A model generated the notes under the pieces. That model made no database searches. It saw nothing but the letters and a program-made list of their open reading frames with translations, and was not told the origin of the DNA. Shown here piece after piece: positions 18,909-27,686 of a stretch of DNA of 36,345 bases (its first letter is position 1; each line of letters starts with the position of its first letter). Origin of the DNA: Mycobacterium sp. (lineage in GTDB: Bacteria; Actinomycetota; Actinomycetes; Mycobacteriales; Mycobacteriaceae); assembly GCA_031292665.1 (NCBI GenBank), contig JARLGR010000021.1, positions 1-36,345 on the forward strand. The letters are read 5' to 3'. The position numbers were made by a program, and so were the translations under genes.

Positions 18909-19025
18909 CGGCACCCGGCCGCCACCGGCAAGGTCGACGTCAAAGATGTCGTCGGCGTGCTCGACCAGCTGCGTGGGGGCGCATTCACCGGCCGGGCCGT
19001 GGAGCGGGTCGCCGGCGGGTTCTGA
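18909..19025 (+). pseudogene. Possible C-terminal remnant of a dehydrogenase
   Basis: In the 226-bp gap before fadB4 one frame, open from a TGA at 18906-18908 to TGA 19023-19025, reads GKVDVKDVVGVLDQLRGGA then FTGRAVERV. This has the look of a medium-chain alcohol dehydrogenase tail. No start codon and no N-terminal part are present. It may be a deletion scar or chance. Confidence 0.25.
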
Positions 19026-19089
19026 GCCGGCAGTACGCTGAACGAGCGCTTCGGGGCGCTTTTCGGGCGGCACTGACGACGGAGGTGGC

Positions 19090-20061
19090 ATGCGCGCGGC
19101 ACGGGTGACTCGGCTCGAGGGTCCGGACGCGGTCGAGTTGGCCGACGTCGACGAGCCCGCGGGCGACGGCGTGGTCGTCGAGGTGCACGCGGCCGGCGTG
19201 GCGTTCCCGGACGCTCTGCTCACCCGCGGCCTGTATCAGTACCGTCCGGATCCGCCGTTCGTGCTCGGAGCGGAGATCGCGGGCGTGGTCCGGTCGGCGC
19301 CGGAGGGCACCCACGTGCGTCCGGGCGACCGCGTCCTGGGCCTGACCATGCTCACCGGCGGCATGGCCGAGGTCGCGGTGCTCTCCCCCGACCGCGTGTT
19401 CTCGCTGCCCGACAACGTGAGCTTCGAGGCGGGCGCCGGCCTGCTCTTCAACGACCTGACCATGTACTTCGCGCTGTCGGTGCGTGGCCGGCTGCAGGAC
19501 GGCGAGACGGTGCTGGTGCACGGGGCGGCCGGCGGGATCGGCACGTCGACGCTGCGCCTGGCATCGGTGCTCGGGGCCTCTCGTGTCATTGCGGTGGTCG
19601 GCGCGTCGGAGAAGGCCGACATCGCCACGGCGGCCGGCGCCACGGACGTGGTGCTGGCCGACGGGTTCAAGGACGCGGTGAAGGAGTTGACCAACGGCCG
19701 CGGCGTCGACATCGTCGTCGACCCGGTCGGCGGTGACCGGTTCACCGATTCGCTGCGCTCACTTGCCCCGGGAGGACGGCTGCTGGTCATCGGGTTCACC
19801 GGCGGCGAGATTCCCACCGTGAAGGTGAACAGGTTGCTGCTCAACAACATTGACGTGGTCGGTGTCGGCTGGGGCGCGTGGACAGCGACGCACCCGGGCG
19901 CGCTGGCCGAGCAGTGGGCCGGACTGGAGCGGTTGCTCAGCTCCGGTCAGCTTCCCCCGCCCGAGCCGATGGTCTTTCCGCTGGAGGAGGCCGCCAGCGC
20001 GGTCGCATCCCTCGAGAACCGCACCGCAAGAGGGAAAGTCGTGCTGCGCATACGCGACTGA
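19090..20061 (+). CDS. fadB4: NADPH quinone oxidoreductase FadB4
   Basis: The 323-residue zinc-independent medium-chain reductase has the GroES-like N-terminal half and a Rossmann half with VLVHGAAGGIGTSTLRLA (about 141-158). There are no zinc-binding cysteines, as expected for quinone or enoyl reductases. The start ATG 19090 has GGAGG 5 bases before it. Length and sequence agree with M. tuberculosis FadB4 (Rv3141), which follows fadE23 there. Here it has its own upstream gap. Confidence 0.92.
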   Translation: MRAARVTRLEGPDAVELADVDEPAGDGVVVEVHAAGVAFPDALLTRGLYQYRPDPPFVLGAEIAGVVRSAPEGTHVRPGDRVLGLTMLTGGMAEVAVLSPDRVFSLPDNVSFEAGAGLLFNDLTMYFALSVRGRLQDGETVLVHGAAGGIGTSTLRLASVLGASRVIAVVGASEKADIATAAGATDVVLADGFKDAVKELTNGRGVDIVVDPVGGDRFTDSLRSLAPGGRLLVIGFTGGEIPTVKVNRLLLNNIDVVGVGWGAWTATHPGALAEQWAGLERLLSSGQLPPPEPMVFPLEEAASAVASLENRTARGKVVLRIRD

Positions 20062-20373
20062 TGGATGCCGCCGGTTCGCTATCGCCCCCGGCCCCTGCTG
20101 TCACACACGCCTCAACTCCGAAGGACTCGACCTTTTGCCCGCCTTCCAGCGACAACCGGGCGTGCCGAGATTGCGTCTGCCGAACGTGTCGCTAGGAGGC
20201 GGGAACCTAGTGTGCCCTTCCCGGGGAGACACGTGTGATTGTTGTGACAGAACTACGAAACTGATTCCGCGAGGTGGCGACTGTAAGACGCTCTTGTGCA
20301 CCACTAGAAGCAAAAGTAATGTCACTTTCAGTTCCGCCCAGGCCACGACCCGCACAGAGCTCGGGAGTCACCC
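20062..20373. other. Non-coding gap before the catabolic operon
   Basis: This 312-bp gap between fadB4 and the dioxygenase-like gene shows no credible gene on either strand. It holds an 8-bp palindrome ACACGTGT (20228-20235). A GTGACA at 20245-20250 is matched by TGTCAC at 20318-20323, about 70 bp further on. The start of the next gene is preceded by GGGAG. The operon promoter must lie here, but I cannot place its -10 and -35 elements. Confidence 0.4.
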
Positions 20374-21465
20374 ATGGAATCCTTCATTCACCTGCGAAAA
20401 GGCAGGACACCGCGCCGCCTGCACGCGGACCTCGACGGCCTCAAAGACGACGAACTGGGGCGGGGCGGATTCACGGGCCGGACCGCCAATATGTACCGCC
20501 GCCACGACCCCACCGCCTACCGGGCGGTCGGCCCGCTGCGGCCGATCGACGTGCTGTCCAGCGAGCTGAAGCCCAGCGACGCCACCGACGCCTATGGCGG
20601 GCCGCTGCTGCTGTTCAGCAACGACGACTGCCGCATCTCGCTGAGCCGCCGGACCGAGCCGATGCCATTTTTCACCCGCCACGTCGACGGGGACCTGCTG
20701 TGCTTCGTGCACCGGGGCAGCGGTCTGGCCGAAACCGAGTTCGGGCCGCTGCGCTACCGCGAGGGCGACTGGCTCTACATCCCGAAGGCGTGCACCTGGC
20801 GCCAGGTGCCGGATAGCGAGACGACCCTGTTGATGGTCGAGACCACCGACGAACTTCGCGTCCCGCCCGCCGGAGCGTTGGGCCGGCATTTCCCGTTCGA
20901 CCCGTCGCAGGCCACCATTCCCGAACCCCAGCCAAGCGACGACGATGGGCGCGAGGAATACGAGGTTCGGCTCATCCACGAGGGCGGCCCCACAACGCTG
21001 TTCTACCAACACCATCCGCTCGACGTCGAGGGCTGGCGCGGCGACAACTTCCCCTTCGCCTACAACATCGCCGACTACAACGTGATCACCTCCGACAGCG
21101 TCCACCTGCCGCCGACGGTGCATCTGTTCATGCAGGCCACCGGTGTCTACGTGATGAACTTCCTGCCCCGGCCGGCCGAAACCGTTTCCGGCACCGAGCG
21201 CACACCCTGGTATCACCGCAACGTCGACCTGGACGAGATCGCCTTCTTCCACGGCGGCTCGCTGTACGGCATCCCGATGCCGCCGGGCCTGATCTCGCAC
21301 GCGCCGCAAGGGGTGCACCACGGCGCCCCGGAGAAGGCGCGCGAACGGGCACGCCGCAAGTTCGACGACTACTCCCGGGTCGACTGGCAGGTGATCGCCG
21401 TCGACACCCGCCGAAGGCTGACACCGTCGGCCGAGGTGCTGGCCCACGACCTCGGGCAGCACTGA
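20374..21465 (+). CDS. Homogentisate 1,2-dioxygenase-like cupin
   Basis: The 363-residue protein resembles homogentisate dioxygenase, an Fe(II) enzyme that opens the ring of homogentisate in tyrosine breakdown. The C-terminal cupin half has candidate iron ligands in WYHRNVDLDE (His281, Glu288) and in the HAPQGVHHGAPE segment (His309, His315/316). The N-terminal half is FVHRGSGLAETEFG, then YREGDWLYIPKACTWR, a second cupin barrel. The family is usually 380-440 residues, so this is a short, divergent member. The substrate may not be homogentisate. It is first in a run of nine close genes and lacks the usual maleylacetoacetate isomerase and fumarylacetoacetase neighbours. Confidence 0.8.
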   Translation: MESFIHLRKGRTPRRLHADLDGLKDDELGRGGFTGRTANMYRRHDPTAYRAVGPLRPIDVLSSELKPSDATDAYGGPLLLFSNDDCRISLSRRTEPMPFFTRHVDGDLLCFVHRGSGLAETEFGPLRYREGDWLYIPKACTWRQVPDSETTLLMVETTDELRVPPAGALGRHFPFDPSQATIPEPQPSDDDGREEYEVRLIHEGGPTTLFYQHHPLDVEGWRGDNFPFAYNIADYNVITSDSVHLPPTVHLFMQATGVYVMNFLPRPAETVSGTERTPWYHRNVDLDEIAFFHGGSLYGIPMPPGLISHAPQGVHHGAPEKARERARRKFDDYSRVDWQVIAVDTRRRLTPSAEVLAHDLGQH

Positions 21466-21467
21466 CC

Positions 21468-22655
21468 ATGGCCGCCCGCCGCGAGTACGAACGCATCCCC
21501 TATCTCGTTGCCTTCCAGAATAATTCCGGTGTCCGCGACGTCTACGGCGGCCTAGCCGAAATCACCGTCTTGGAGAGCTACCTGCTCAAGCCGAAGGACA
21601 AGCCGTCGGACACCGTGCTGGTGGTCATGCACCCGATCGGCGGCGGCGCGTACCTGCCGATGATCAACGCCCTGGCCCGCGCCGGCCACCACGTCATCTA
21701 CTGCAACAGCAGGTTCCGCGGGACGGATTCGGCGCTGCTGATGGAGAAGGTGATCGAGGACCTCGGCGAGTGCATCAAGGACGCCAAGAAACGACTGGGC
21801 TACACCAAGGTGGTGCTGGCCGGATGGAGCGGCGGGGGCTCGCTGTCGGTGTTCTACCAGCAACAGGCGCAGCACCCGACCATCACGTCGAGCCCGTGCG
21901 GCGACGGCCCCGACCTGACCGCGCTGGACCTCATCCCCGCGGACGGCATCATGCTCCTGGCCGCGCACATCAGCCGCCACGGCACGCTGACCGAATGGCT
22001 GGACGCGTCGATCCTCGACGAGTCCGACCCCACCAAACGGGATCCCGAGCTGGACCTGTACAACCCCGACAACCCCAACCAGCCGCCCTACACCGAGCAG
22101 TTCCTGGCCACCTACCGGCAGGCCCAGATCGACCGCAACCGCCGGATCACCTCCTGGGTCAAGGACAAACTCGCCGTGTTGAAGGCCTCGGGCGGTCCGG
22201 ACTCAGACGTTGCGGAGTTCTGCTTCGTCGTACACGGCACCATGGCCGACCCCCGGTGGCTGGATCCGACCGTCGATCCGAACGAACGCACCCCGGGATC
22301 CTGCTATCTGGGCGATCCGCAAGTGGTGAACATGAGCCCGGTCGGATTGGCGCGATACTGCACGCTGCGCAGCTGGCTCTCGCAGTGGAGCTACGACGAC
22401 GCCCGCGGCGACGGCGTGGCCTGCGGGCGCGACGTCGCGGTCCCGGCGCTGGTGATCGGTAATCTGGCCGACGACGCCTGCACGCCCAGCCACACGAGAC
22501 GGCTCTTCGGGGCGATCGGGCACCCGGACAAGGAGATGCACGAAATTCCAGGCGCCACACACTATTACGCGGGGCCCGACCAGCGCGACAAGCTACGGCA
22601 GGCCGTCGACCTCGCCACCGACTGGCTGGTCCGGCACGACTTCGCGGCGCCCTGA
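21468..22655 (+). CDS. Alpha/beta hydrolase
   Basis: The 395-residue hydrolase starts two bases after the dioxygenase-like gene. The oxyanion region is MHPIGGG (54-60), the nucleophile elbow GWSGGG (Ser121), the acid probably Asp in NLADDACTPSH, and the base His in GATHYY. A long cap lies between the elbow and the acid. No signal peptide is seen, so it acts in the cytoplasm. Placed next to a ring-cleaving type enzyme, it could hydrolyse a ring-fission product, a lactone or a thioester. The exact reaction is unknown. Confidence 0.88.
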   Translation: MAARREYERIPYLVAFQNNSGVRDVYGGLAEITVLESYLLKPKDKPSDTVLVVMHPIGGGAYLPMINALARAGHHVIYCNSRFRGTDSALLMEKVIEDLGECIKDAKKRLGYTKVVLAGWSGGGSLSVFYQQQAQHPTITSSPCGDGPDLTALDLIPADGIMLLAAHISRHGTLTEWLDASILDESDPTKRDPELDLYNPDNPNQPPYTEQFLATYRQAQIDRNRRITSWVKDKLAVLKASGGPDSDVAEFCFVVHGTMADPRWLDPTVDPNERTPGSCYLGDPQVVNMSPVGLARYCTLRSWLSQWSYDDARGDGVACGRDVAVPALVIGNLADDACTPSHTRRLFGAIGHPDKEMHEIPGATHYYAGPDQRDKLRQAVDLATDWLVRHDFAAP

Positions 22656-22702
22656 TACCCGCCAGCGACGATGCAGAGCGAAGCGATGAGGAGGAGCGGC
22701 GC

Positions 22703-23911
22703 ATGGCAGTTGCCACCGGACCGTTGGACGGGATCCGGGTGCTCGAGCTGGGCACCCTGATCGCCGGGCCCTTCGCCGGCCGGCTGCTCGCCGACATGGG
22801 CGCCGACGTCATCAAGGTGGAACCCCCCGGCGCGCCGGACCCGTTGCGGACCTGGGGCCAAGCCGAACTCGACGGGCACCATGTCTTCTGGACGGTGCAC
22901 GCACGCAACAAGAGGGCCGTCACGCTAGACCTGCGCCGCCCACGTGGCCGTGAACTCTTCCTCGACCTCGTCGAGAAATCCGACATCGTGGTCGAGAACT
23001 TCCGCCCGGGCACCCTGGAGAAATGGGACCTGGGCTACGACGTCCTCAGCGAACGCAACCCGGGCATCATCCTGGTGCGGGTATCCGGTTACGGTCAGAC
23101 CGGGCCCGAGGCGCACAAGGCGGGGTACGCGTCGGTGGCGGAGGCCGCCAGCGGACTGCGGCACCTCAACGGCTTCCCCGGCGCTCCGCCGCCCCGGCTC
23201 GCGCTCTCCCTCGGCGACAGCCTGGCCGGCATGTTCGGCGCCCAGGGCGCGCTGGCCGCGCTGTACCGCCGCGGCGTCACCGGGCGCGGGCAGGTGGTCG
23301 ACGTCGCGCTGACCGAATCCTGTTTGGCCATTCAGGAATCCACCATCCCCGACTACGACGTCGGCGGCGTCGTGCGTGGGCCGTCGGGCACCCGGCTGGA
23401 GGGCATCGCGCCGTCGAACATCTATCGCAGCGCCGACGGCTCCTGGGTGGTGATCGCCGCCAACCAGGACACCGTGTTCTCCCGGCTGTGCAAGGCGATG
23501 GGCCGCCCGGAACTGGCCACCGACGACCGGTTCGCCACGCACGTCGCCCGCGGCCGTAACCAGGACGAACTCGACAAGATCATCGGCGCGTGGGCCGCGC
23601 AGCGCCAACCCGGCGACATCATCGAAACCCTCAGCGCCGCAGGGGTGATCGCGGGGCCGATCAACACGGTCGCCGAGGTGGTCGAGGATCCACAGCTGCG
23701 GGCCCGCGGCATGCTGGTCGAGCACTACGACGAGCGGCTCGAGCGGACCGTGCTCGGGCCGGGAATCGTTCCGGTGCTGTCGGAATCGCCGGGGAGTGTC
23801 CGCACCGCCGGCCCCGCCCGGCCGGGGCAACACAACGACGAGGTCTACATCGGGCTGCTCGGCAAGACCGCCGAGGAGCTCCAGGAGTTGCGCGCCGAGG
23901 AGGTGCTATGA
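22703..23911 (+). CDS. CaiB/BaiF (class III) CoA-transferase
   Basis: The 402-residue enzyme moves CoA between carboxylates or acyl-CoAs. The N-terminal hallmark is GIRVLELGTLIAGPFAGRLLADMGADVIKVE (start about residue 10). The catalytic aspartate is Asp172 in LGDSLAG, which aligns with the Asp that forms the aspartyl-CoA thioester in formyl-CoA transferase. The ATG has GAGGAG about 6-8 bases upstream. The stop overlaps the next ATG (ATGA). In this operon it probably charges the substrate acid with CoA. Confidence 0.93.
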   Translation: MAVATGPLDGIRVLELGTLIAGPFAGRLLADMGADVIKVEPPGAPDPLRTWGQAELDGHHVFWTVHARNKRAVTLDLRRPRGRELFLDLVEKSDIVVENFRPGTLEKWDLGYDVLSERNPGIILVRVSGYGQTGPEAHKAGYASVAEAASGLRHLNGFPGAPPPRLALSLGDSLAGMFGAQGALAALYRRGVTGRGQVVDVALTESCLAIQESTIPDYDVGGVVRGPSGTRLEGIAPSNIYRSADGSWVVIAANQDTVFSRLCKAMGRPELATDDRFATHVARGRNQDELDKIIGAWAAQRQPGDIIETLSAAGVIAGPINTVAEVVEDPQLRARGMLVEHYDERLERTVLGPGIVPVLSESPGSVRTAGPARPGQHNDEVYIGLLGKTAEELQELRAEEVL

Positions 23912-24804
23912 CGCCCCACGTCGACATTCGCGAAGTGGCGCTGCGTGACGGCCTGCAGATCGAGAAGCCAATCCCGTTGTCGGCCAAGCTGGAACTGTTG
24001 GCCGCGGTGGCCGCCACCGGGGTCCGCGAAGTGGAGGCCACGGCCTTCGTCTCCCCCACCAAGGTGCCGTCGATGGCCGACGCCGCCGAACTCGCCGCCG
24101 AGTTGCACAATTACCCCGACATCGAGTTCTCCGCCCTGGTCGCCAGTCCGAACGGCGCCAAGCGGGCCGTCGCAGCCGGGCTGCGCTCGATTGAGTACGT
24201 GGTGGCCGCCAGCAACGCGTTCAGCATGGCCAACGCCGGGCGGCCCAGCGCCGTGGCCACCGAACAGATCGGCGACATCATCGCCATTGCGCACGACGCG
24301 GACATCACCGTGGAGGTCATCGTGGCCACCGCGTGGGACTGTCCGTTCGACGGGCCCACCCCACCGCAGCGGGTGCTCGACATCGCCGCGGCGGCACGTG
24401 ACCGGGGCGTCGACCGCTTCTCCATCGCCGACACCATCGGCACCGTCACCCCGGGACGGGTGACATCGCTGGTCGCGCAACTGCGCCCAGTGATCGGCGA
24501 CCTGCCCTTGGGCGGGCACTTCCACAACACCCGCGGCGCCGGACTGGCCAGCGCCTACGCCGCGGTCAGCGCCGGGGTCACCCGCCTGGACGCCTCGGTC
24601 GGCGGGCTCGGGGGCTGCCCCTTCGCGCCGGGCGCGACCGGCAACATCGCCACCGAGGACCTGGTGTACCTGCTGCGCGACAGCGGCGTCGACGTCGATG
24701 TCGACCTGGCAACCGCCATCGACGCGGCTCAGGTCGCGAAATCCGTTGTCGGGCATGACCTGCCGGGTGCGCTGTTGCGCGCCGGCGACCGGATCCGTGG
24801 CTGA
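23908..24804 (+). CDS. HMG-CoA lyase-like carbon-carbon lyase
   Basis: The 298-residue protein has the TIM-barrel fold of hydroxymethylglutaryl-CoA lyase. It starts at ATG 23908, inside the stop of the CoA-transferase gene. Catalytic residues are visible: Arg13-Asp14 in ALRDGLQ, the metal ligands His204 and His206 in GGHFHN, and Cys237 in GLGGCPFAPGATGN. HMG-CoA lyase splits 3-hydroxy-3-methylglutaryl-CoA into acetyl-CoA and acetoacetate. Members in catabolic operons often use other 3-hydroxyacyl-CoAs. The usual aspartate after the HxH ligand pair is Asn207 here. It shares an ATGA-type junction with the TetR gene. Confidence 0.9.
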   Translation: MTPHVDIREVALRDGLQIEKPIPLSAKLELLAAVAATGVREVEATAFVSPTKVPSMADAAELAAELHNYPDIEFSALVASPNGAKRAVAAGLRSIEYVVAASNAFSMANAGRPSAVATEQIGDIIAIAHDADITVEVIVATAWDCPFDGPTPPQRVLDIAAAARDRGVDRFSIADTIGTVTPGRVTSLVAQLRPVIGDLPLGGHFHNTRGAGLASAYAAVSAGVTRLDASVGGLGGCPFAPGATGNIATEDLVYLLRDSGVDVDVDLATAIDAAQVAKSVVGHDLPGALLRAGDRIRG

Positions 24805-25427
24805 TGCCGGCCGACAGCCTGACCGCCAAGGGCCGCCAGACCAGGGCGGCCATCGAGCAGGCGGCACGGAAGCTGTTCGCCGAACGAGGCTTTCACGGAA
24901 CCACGCTGGCCGACATCACGACGGCCGCCGGTAAGTCGCCGGCGGCGTTCTACCGCTACTTCGCCGACAAAGAGGACCTGCTGGCCGCGCTCGCGGAGTC
25001 CTTCCTCCACGACGTCGTGGAGCCGTCCGGGCTCAGCCTGCAGCTGCCGAACTCGCCGGATGACGACGCATTCTTCACCTCCGTGGTCAGCGGATACTGG
25101 AACATGTTCAAGCAGAACATCGGCATCATGATCGCCGTCGCGCAGCTCGCCGCCACCCAGCAACGCTTCGCGGCCGTGCAGAACGAATTTCGCCGGTTCG
25201 GCATGGACATCGTGGCCGCGTCGGTGCGCCGCGCCCAGGAGCAGGGCTACGGAACCGAGCTCGACGCCCGACACGTCGCGGCGGCCATCGCGCTGCTGTT
25301 CGAGAATTTCACCACCGTCTTCGTCGGGACCTCAGGTCTCGGTGTGGAGATCGGGGACGATGAAGCCGTTGCGACGTTGTCGACGATCTGGAAGAAGACC
25401 CTGTACGGCGACCTAACGAAATCTTAG
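24804..25427 (+). CDS. TetR-family transcriptional regulator
   Basis: The 207-residue regulator starts at ATG 24804, which overlaps the stop of the lyase gene (TGATG). The HTH is at about residues 10-56: TRAAIEQAARKLFAERGF, then TLADITTAAGKSPAAFYRYF. The C-terminal ligand domain is of the common mycobacterial type with IALLFENFTTVFVGTSG. As it lies inside the operon it is probably its local regulator and responds to a pathway intermediate, perhaps a CoA ester. This is inference. Confidence 0.9.
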   Translation: MPADSLTAKGRQTRAAIEQAARKLFAERGFHGTTLADITTAAGKSPAAFYRYFADKEDLLAALAESFLHDVVEPSGLSLQLPNSPDDDAFFTSVVSGYWNMFKQNIGIMIAVAQLAATQQRFAAVQNEFRRFGMDIVAASVRRAQEQGYGTELDARHVAAAIALLFENFTTVFVGTSGLGVEIGDDEAVATLSTIWKKTLYGDLTKS

Positions 25428-25437
25428 GGAGATAAAC

Positions 25438-26676
25438 GTGGATTTCACACTACCAGAGCACCTTCCGGGCCTGCTCGCCGAGATGGACGCGTTCATCGAG
25501 GCCGAAATCAAGCCACTGGAACGCGAACACATGCAGTATTTCGACAAGCGTCGCGAGCACGCCCGCACCGACTGGGACAACGACGGCATCCCGACGCGCG
25601 AATGGGAGGAGCTGCTCGCCGAGATGCGCCGGCGAGCCGACACGGCGGGCTGGCTGCGCTACGGATTGCCGTCATCCCTGGGCGGCCGCGACGGCACCAA
25701 CGTCGACATGGCCGTCATCCGGGAGCATTTGGCGCACAAGGGTCTTGGCCTGCACAACGACCTGCAGAACGAGTCGTCGATCGTCGGCAACTTCCCGCAG
25801 GTGATCATGACGGAGCGGTTCGGCACCGACCAACAACGGCGGGATTGGTCGGAGGCGCTGATCACCGGGGAACGGTCCATGGCGTTCGGCCTGACCGAAC
25901 CACTGCACGGCTCCGACGCGACCTGGCTGGAAACGCGTGCCGAACCCGACGGTGACGGCTGGGTGATCAACGGCTCCAAGCGGTTCAACACCGGCGTGCA
26001 CCAAGCGACCCATGACCTGATCTTCGCCCGCACCTCCGGTGAGCCGGGGCAGGCCCGGGGCATCACCGCGTTTCTGGTCTCGACCGATGCGCCCGGCTTC
26101 GCCATCCCGTACTACTGGTGGTCGTTCAACATGCCCACCGACCACGCCGAAGTCCAGTTGACCGATGTGCGGGTGCCCGCCGACGCGGTACTCGGCGAGG
26201 TGGACCGAGGCCTGGAGGTCGCGCAGACGTTCCTGCACGAGAACCGGATTCGGCAGGCGGCCAGCAGCCTGGGCGCCGCGCAATACTGTATTGACCGGGC
26301 CGCCGAGTACGCCGGCCGGCGAGTGGTGTTCGGCAAGCCGCTGTCGGTCAACCAGGCCGTGCAATGGCCGCTGGCCGAGCTGCAGACCGAGGCCCAGATG
26401 GTACGGCTGCTGGTGCATTACGCTTCCTGGCATCTGGACCGCAACCACCACATGGAGGTCTCGGACAAGGTGTCGATGGCGAACTACCGGGCCAACCGGC
26501 TGGTCTGCGACGCCGCGGACCGCGCGATGCAGGTCTTCGGCGGCGTCGGTTACAGCCGGCACGAGCCCTTCGAGCACATCTACCGGCACCACCGCCGCTA
26601 CCGGATCACCGAAGGCGCCGAGGAGATCCAGATCCGCCGAGTGGCGCAGCGGCTCTTCAAATTCGGCAAGCAGTGA
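25438..26676 (+). CDS. Acyl-CoA dehydrogenase-family protein, ACAD10/11- or LvaC-like role
   Basis: The 412-residue flavoprotein starts at GTG 25438 (MDFTLPEHLPGLLAEMDAF), with GGGAG 6 bases before. The active domain has MAFGLTEPLHGSDATWLET in the middle part. The C-terminal part reads QVFGGVGYSRHEPFEHIYRHHRRYRITEG, the FAD-binding motif. Its kinase and DUF6285 neighbours overlap it by ATGA/GTGA junctions. Dehydrogenases in such trios, as LvaC in Pseudomonas and the ACAD domain of human ACAD10/11, remove a phosphate from a 4-phosphoacyl-CoA rather than, or besides, oxidising it. A normal dehydrogenase role is the alternative. Confidence 0.88.
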   Translation: MDFTLPEHLPGLLAEMDAFIEAEIKPLEREHMQYFDKRREHARTDWDNDGIPTREWEELLAEMRRRADTAGWLRYGLPSSLGGRDGTNVDMAVIREHLAHKGLGLHNDLQNESSIVGNFPQVIMTERFGTDQQRRDWSEALITGERSMAFGLTEPLHGSDATWLETRAEPDGDGWVINGSKRFNTGVHQATHDLIFARTSGEPGQARGITAFLVSTDAPGFAIPYYWWSFNMPTDHAEVQLTDVRVPADAVLGEVDRGLEVAQTFLHENRIRQAASSLGAAQYCIDRAAEYAGRRVVFGKPLSVNQAVQWPLAELQTEAQMVRLLVHYASWHLDRNHHMEVSDKVSMANYRANRLVCDAADRAMQVFGGVGYSRHEPFEHIYRHHRRYRITEGAEEIQIRRVAQRLFKFGKQ

Positions 26677-27686
26677 CGGTGCAGACAGACTCGGCGCAGT
26701 CGCAGGCAGAACTGGCCCCGAAACTGTCCGCAGTGCTCGGGTCCGCCCTGGGCGCCGACCGCGTGGGCGTCGACAACCTCCGCGTACTCACCGGTGGCGC
26801 CAGCAGGACCACATGGGCGTTCGACGCCGTCACGGGCGAGCAACGCCGATCGCTGATCCTGCGCATCGGCCCACCCGACGACGTGCACGCCGGAATGGAA
26901 CTCGAGGCGCGCTCCCAGGGCGCCGCCGCCGCGGCCGGGGCGCCGGTCCCCCACGTCCTGGTCGCCACCGATTCACCTGGCGCACTGGGCAATCCGTTCC
27001 TCATCTGCGACGAGATCAAGGGCGAGACGATCGTCCGGCGCATCCAGCGTCAGCTCGACGCCGCCGGCGGGCAACGGGCCCGCGCGAGCCTGCTGCGGCA
27101 GTGCGCGGGGGCACTGGCGGCCATCCACCGGGCTGACGCGGGCGACCCCGCCCTGACGAACGAGGACCCACTCGCGCAGTGGCGCGAGCGGCTCGACGCC
27201 ATGAATGACACCACCGCAACCTTCGAATGGGCGTTTCGCTGGCTGGCAGCCCATCGGCCGCATCCGGCAGCGACCGTTCTGGTGCACGGCGACTTCCGGA
27301 TGGGCAACCTCATCGTCGACGGATCCGACCTCGCCGCCGTCCTCGACTGGGAGCTGGTGCACGTCGGCGACCCTCACGAGGACCTCGCCTGGTTCTGCAT
27401 CCGGGCCTGGCGGTTCGGCGCCCCGTCAAGCCTGGGCGCGGGCGGCCTCGGCAGCATCGAAAACTTCCTCCACGCCTACGAGGAAGCCGGCGCGACTAAC
27501 GTCGACCGCGTGGCGTTTCACTGGTGGCTGGTCCTGGCCACGCTGCGCTGGGGTGTCATCTGCCGGTATCAGGCCGAGCGGCATCTGAGCGGCCAGTTCC
27601 GCTCGGTCGAGTTGGCGGCGATCGGCCGGCGGGTCTGCGAGAACGAATGGGACCTGCTCGGCCTGCTCGAGGCGGTCCGCCCGTGA
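26673..27686 (+). CDS. APH-family phosphotransferase, LvaA-like role
   Basis: The 337-residue product starts at GTG 26673, which overlaps the stop of the dehydrogenase. Another GTG lies two codons later. It has the aminoglycoside-phosphotransferase/choline-kinase fold: the nucleotide loop GGASRTTW (41-48), the catalytic loop HGDFRMGNL (205-213, Asp207) and the metal-binding DWE (Asp225). Members next to acyl-CoA dehydrogenases are known to phosphorylate the hydroxyl group of 4-hydroxyacyl-CoAs (LvaA in levulinate breakdown, N-terminal domain of human ACAD10/11). The context here supports that role over antibiotic resistance. Confidence 0.85.
   Translation: MTVQTDSAQSQAELAPKLSAVLGSALGADRVGVDNLRVLTGGASRTTWAFDAVTGEQRRSLILRIGPPDDVHAGMELEARSQGAAAAAGAPVPHVLVATDSPGALGNPFLICDEIKGETIVRRIQRQLDAAGGQRARASLLRQCAGALAAIHRADAGDPALTNEDPLAQWRERLDAMNDTTATFEWAFRWLAAHRPHPAATVLVHGDFRMGNLIVDGSDLAAVLDWELVHVGDPHEDLAWFCIRAWRFGAPSSLGAGGLGSIENFLHAYEEAGATNVDRVAFHWWLVLATLRWGVICRYQAERHLSGQFRSVELAAIGRRVCENEWDLLGLLEAVRP

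Noticed and set aside
20101..20355. Minus-strand frame of 84 codons in the gap before the catabolic operon
   Set aside because: No ribosome site, odd composition and no family pattern; a hydrophobic run of leucines is the only feature.
26673..27686. Aminoglycoside resistance gene
   Set aside because: The fold is APH-like, but the operon and the overlap with an acyl-CoA dehydrogenase and DUF6285 point to acyl-CoA metabolism.
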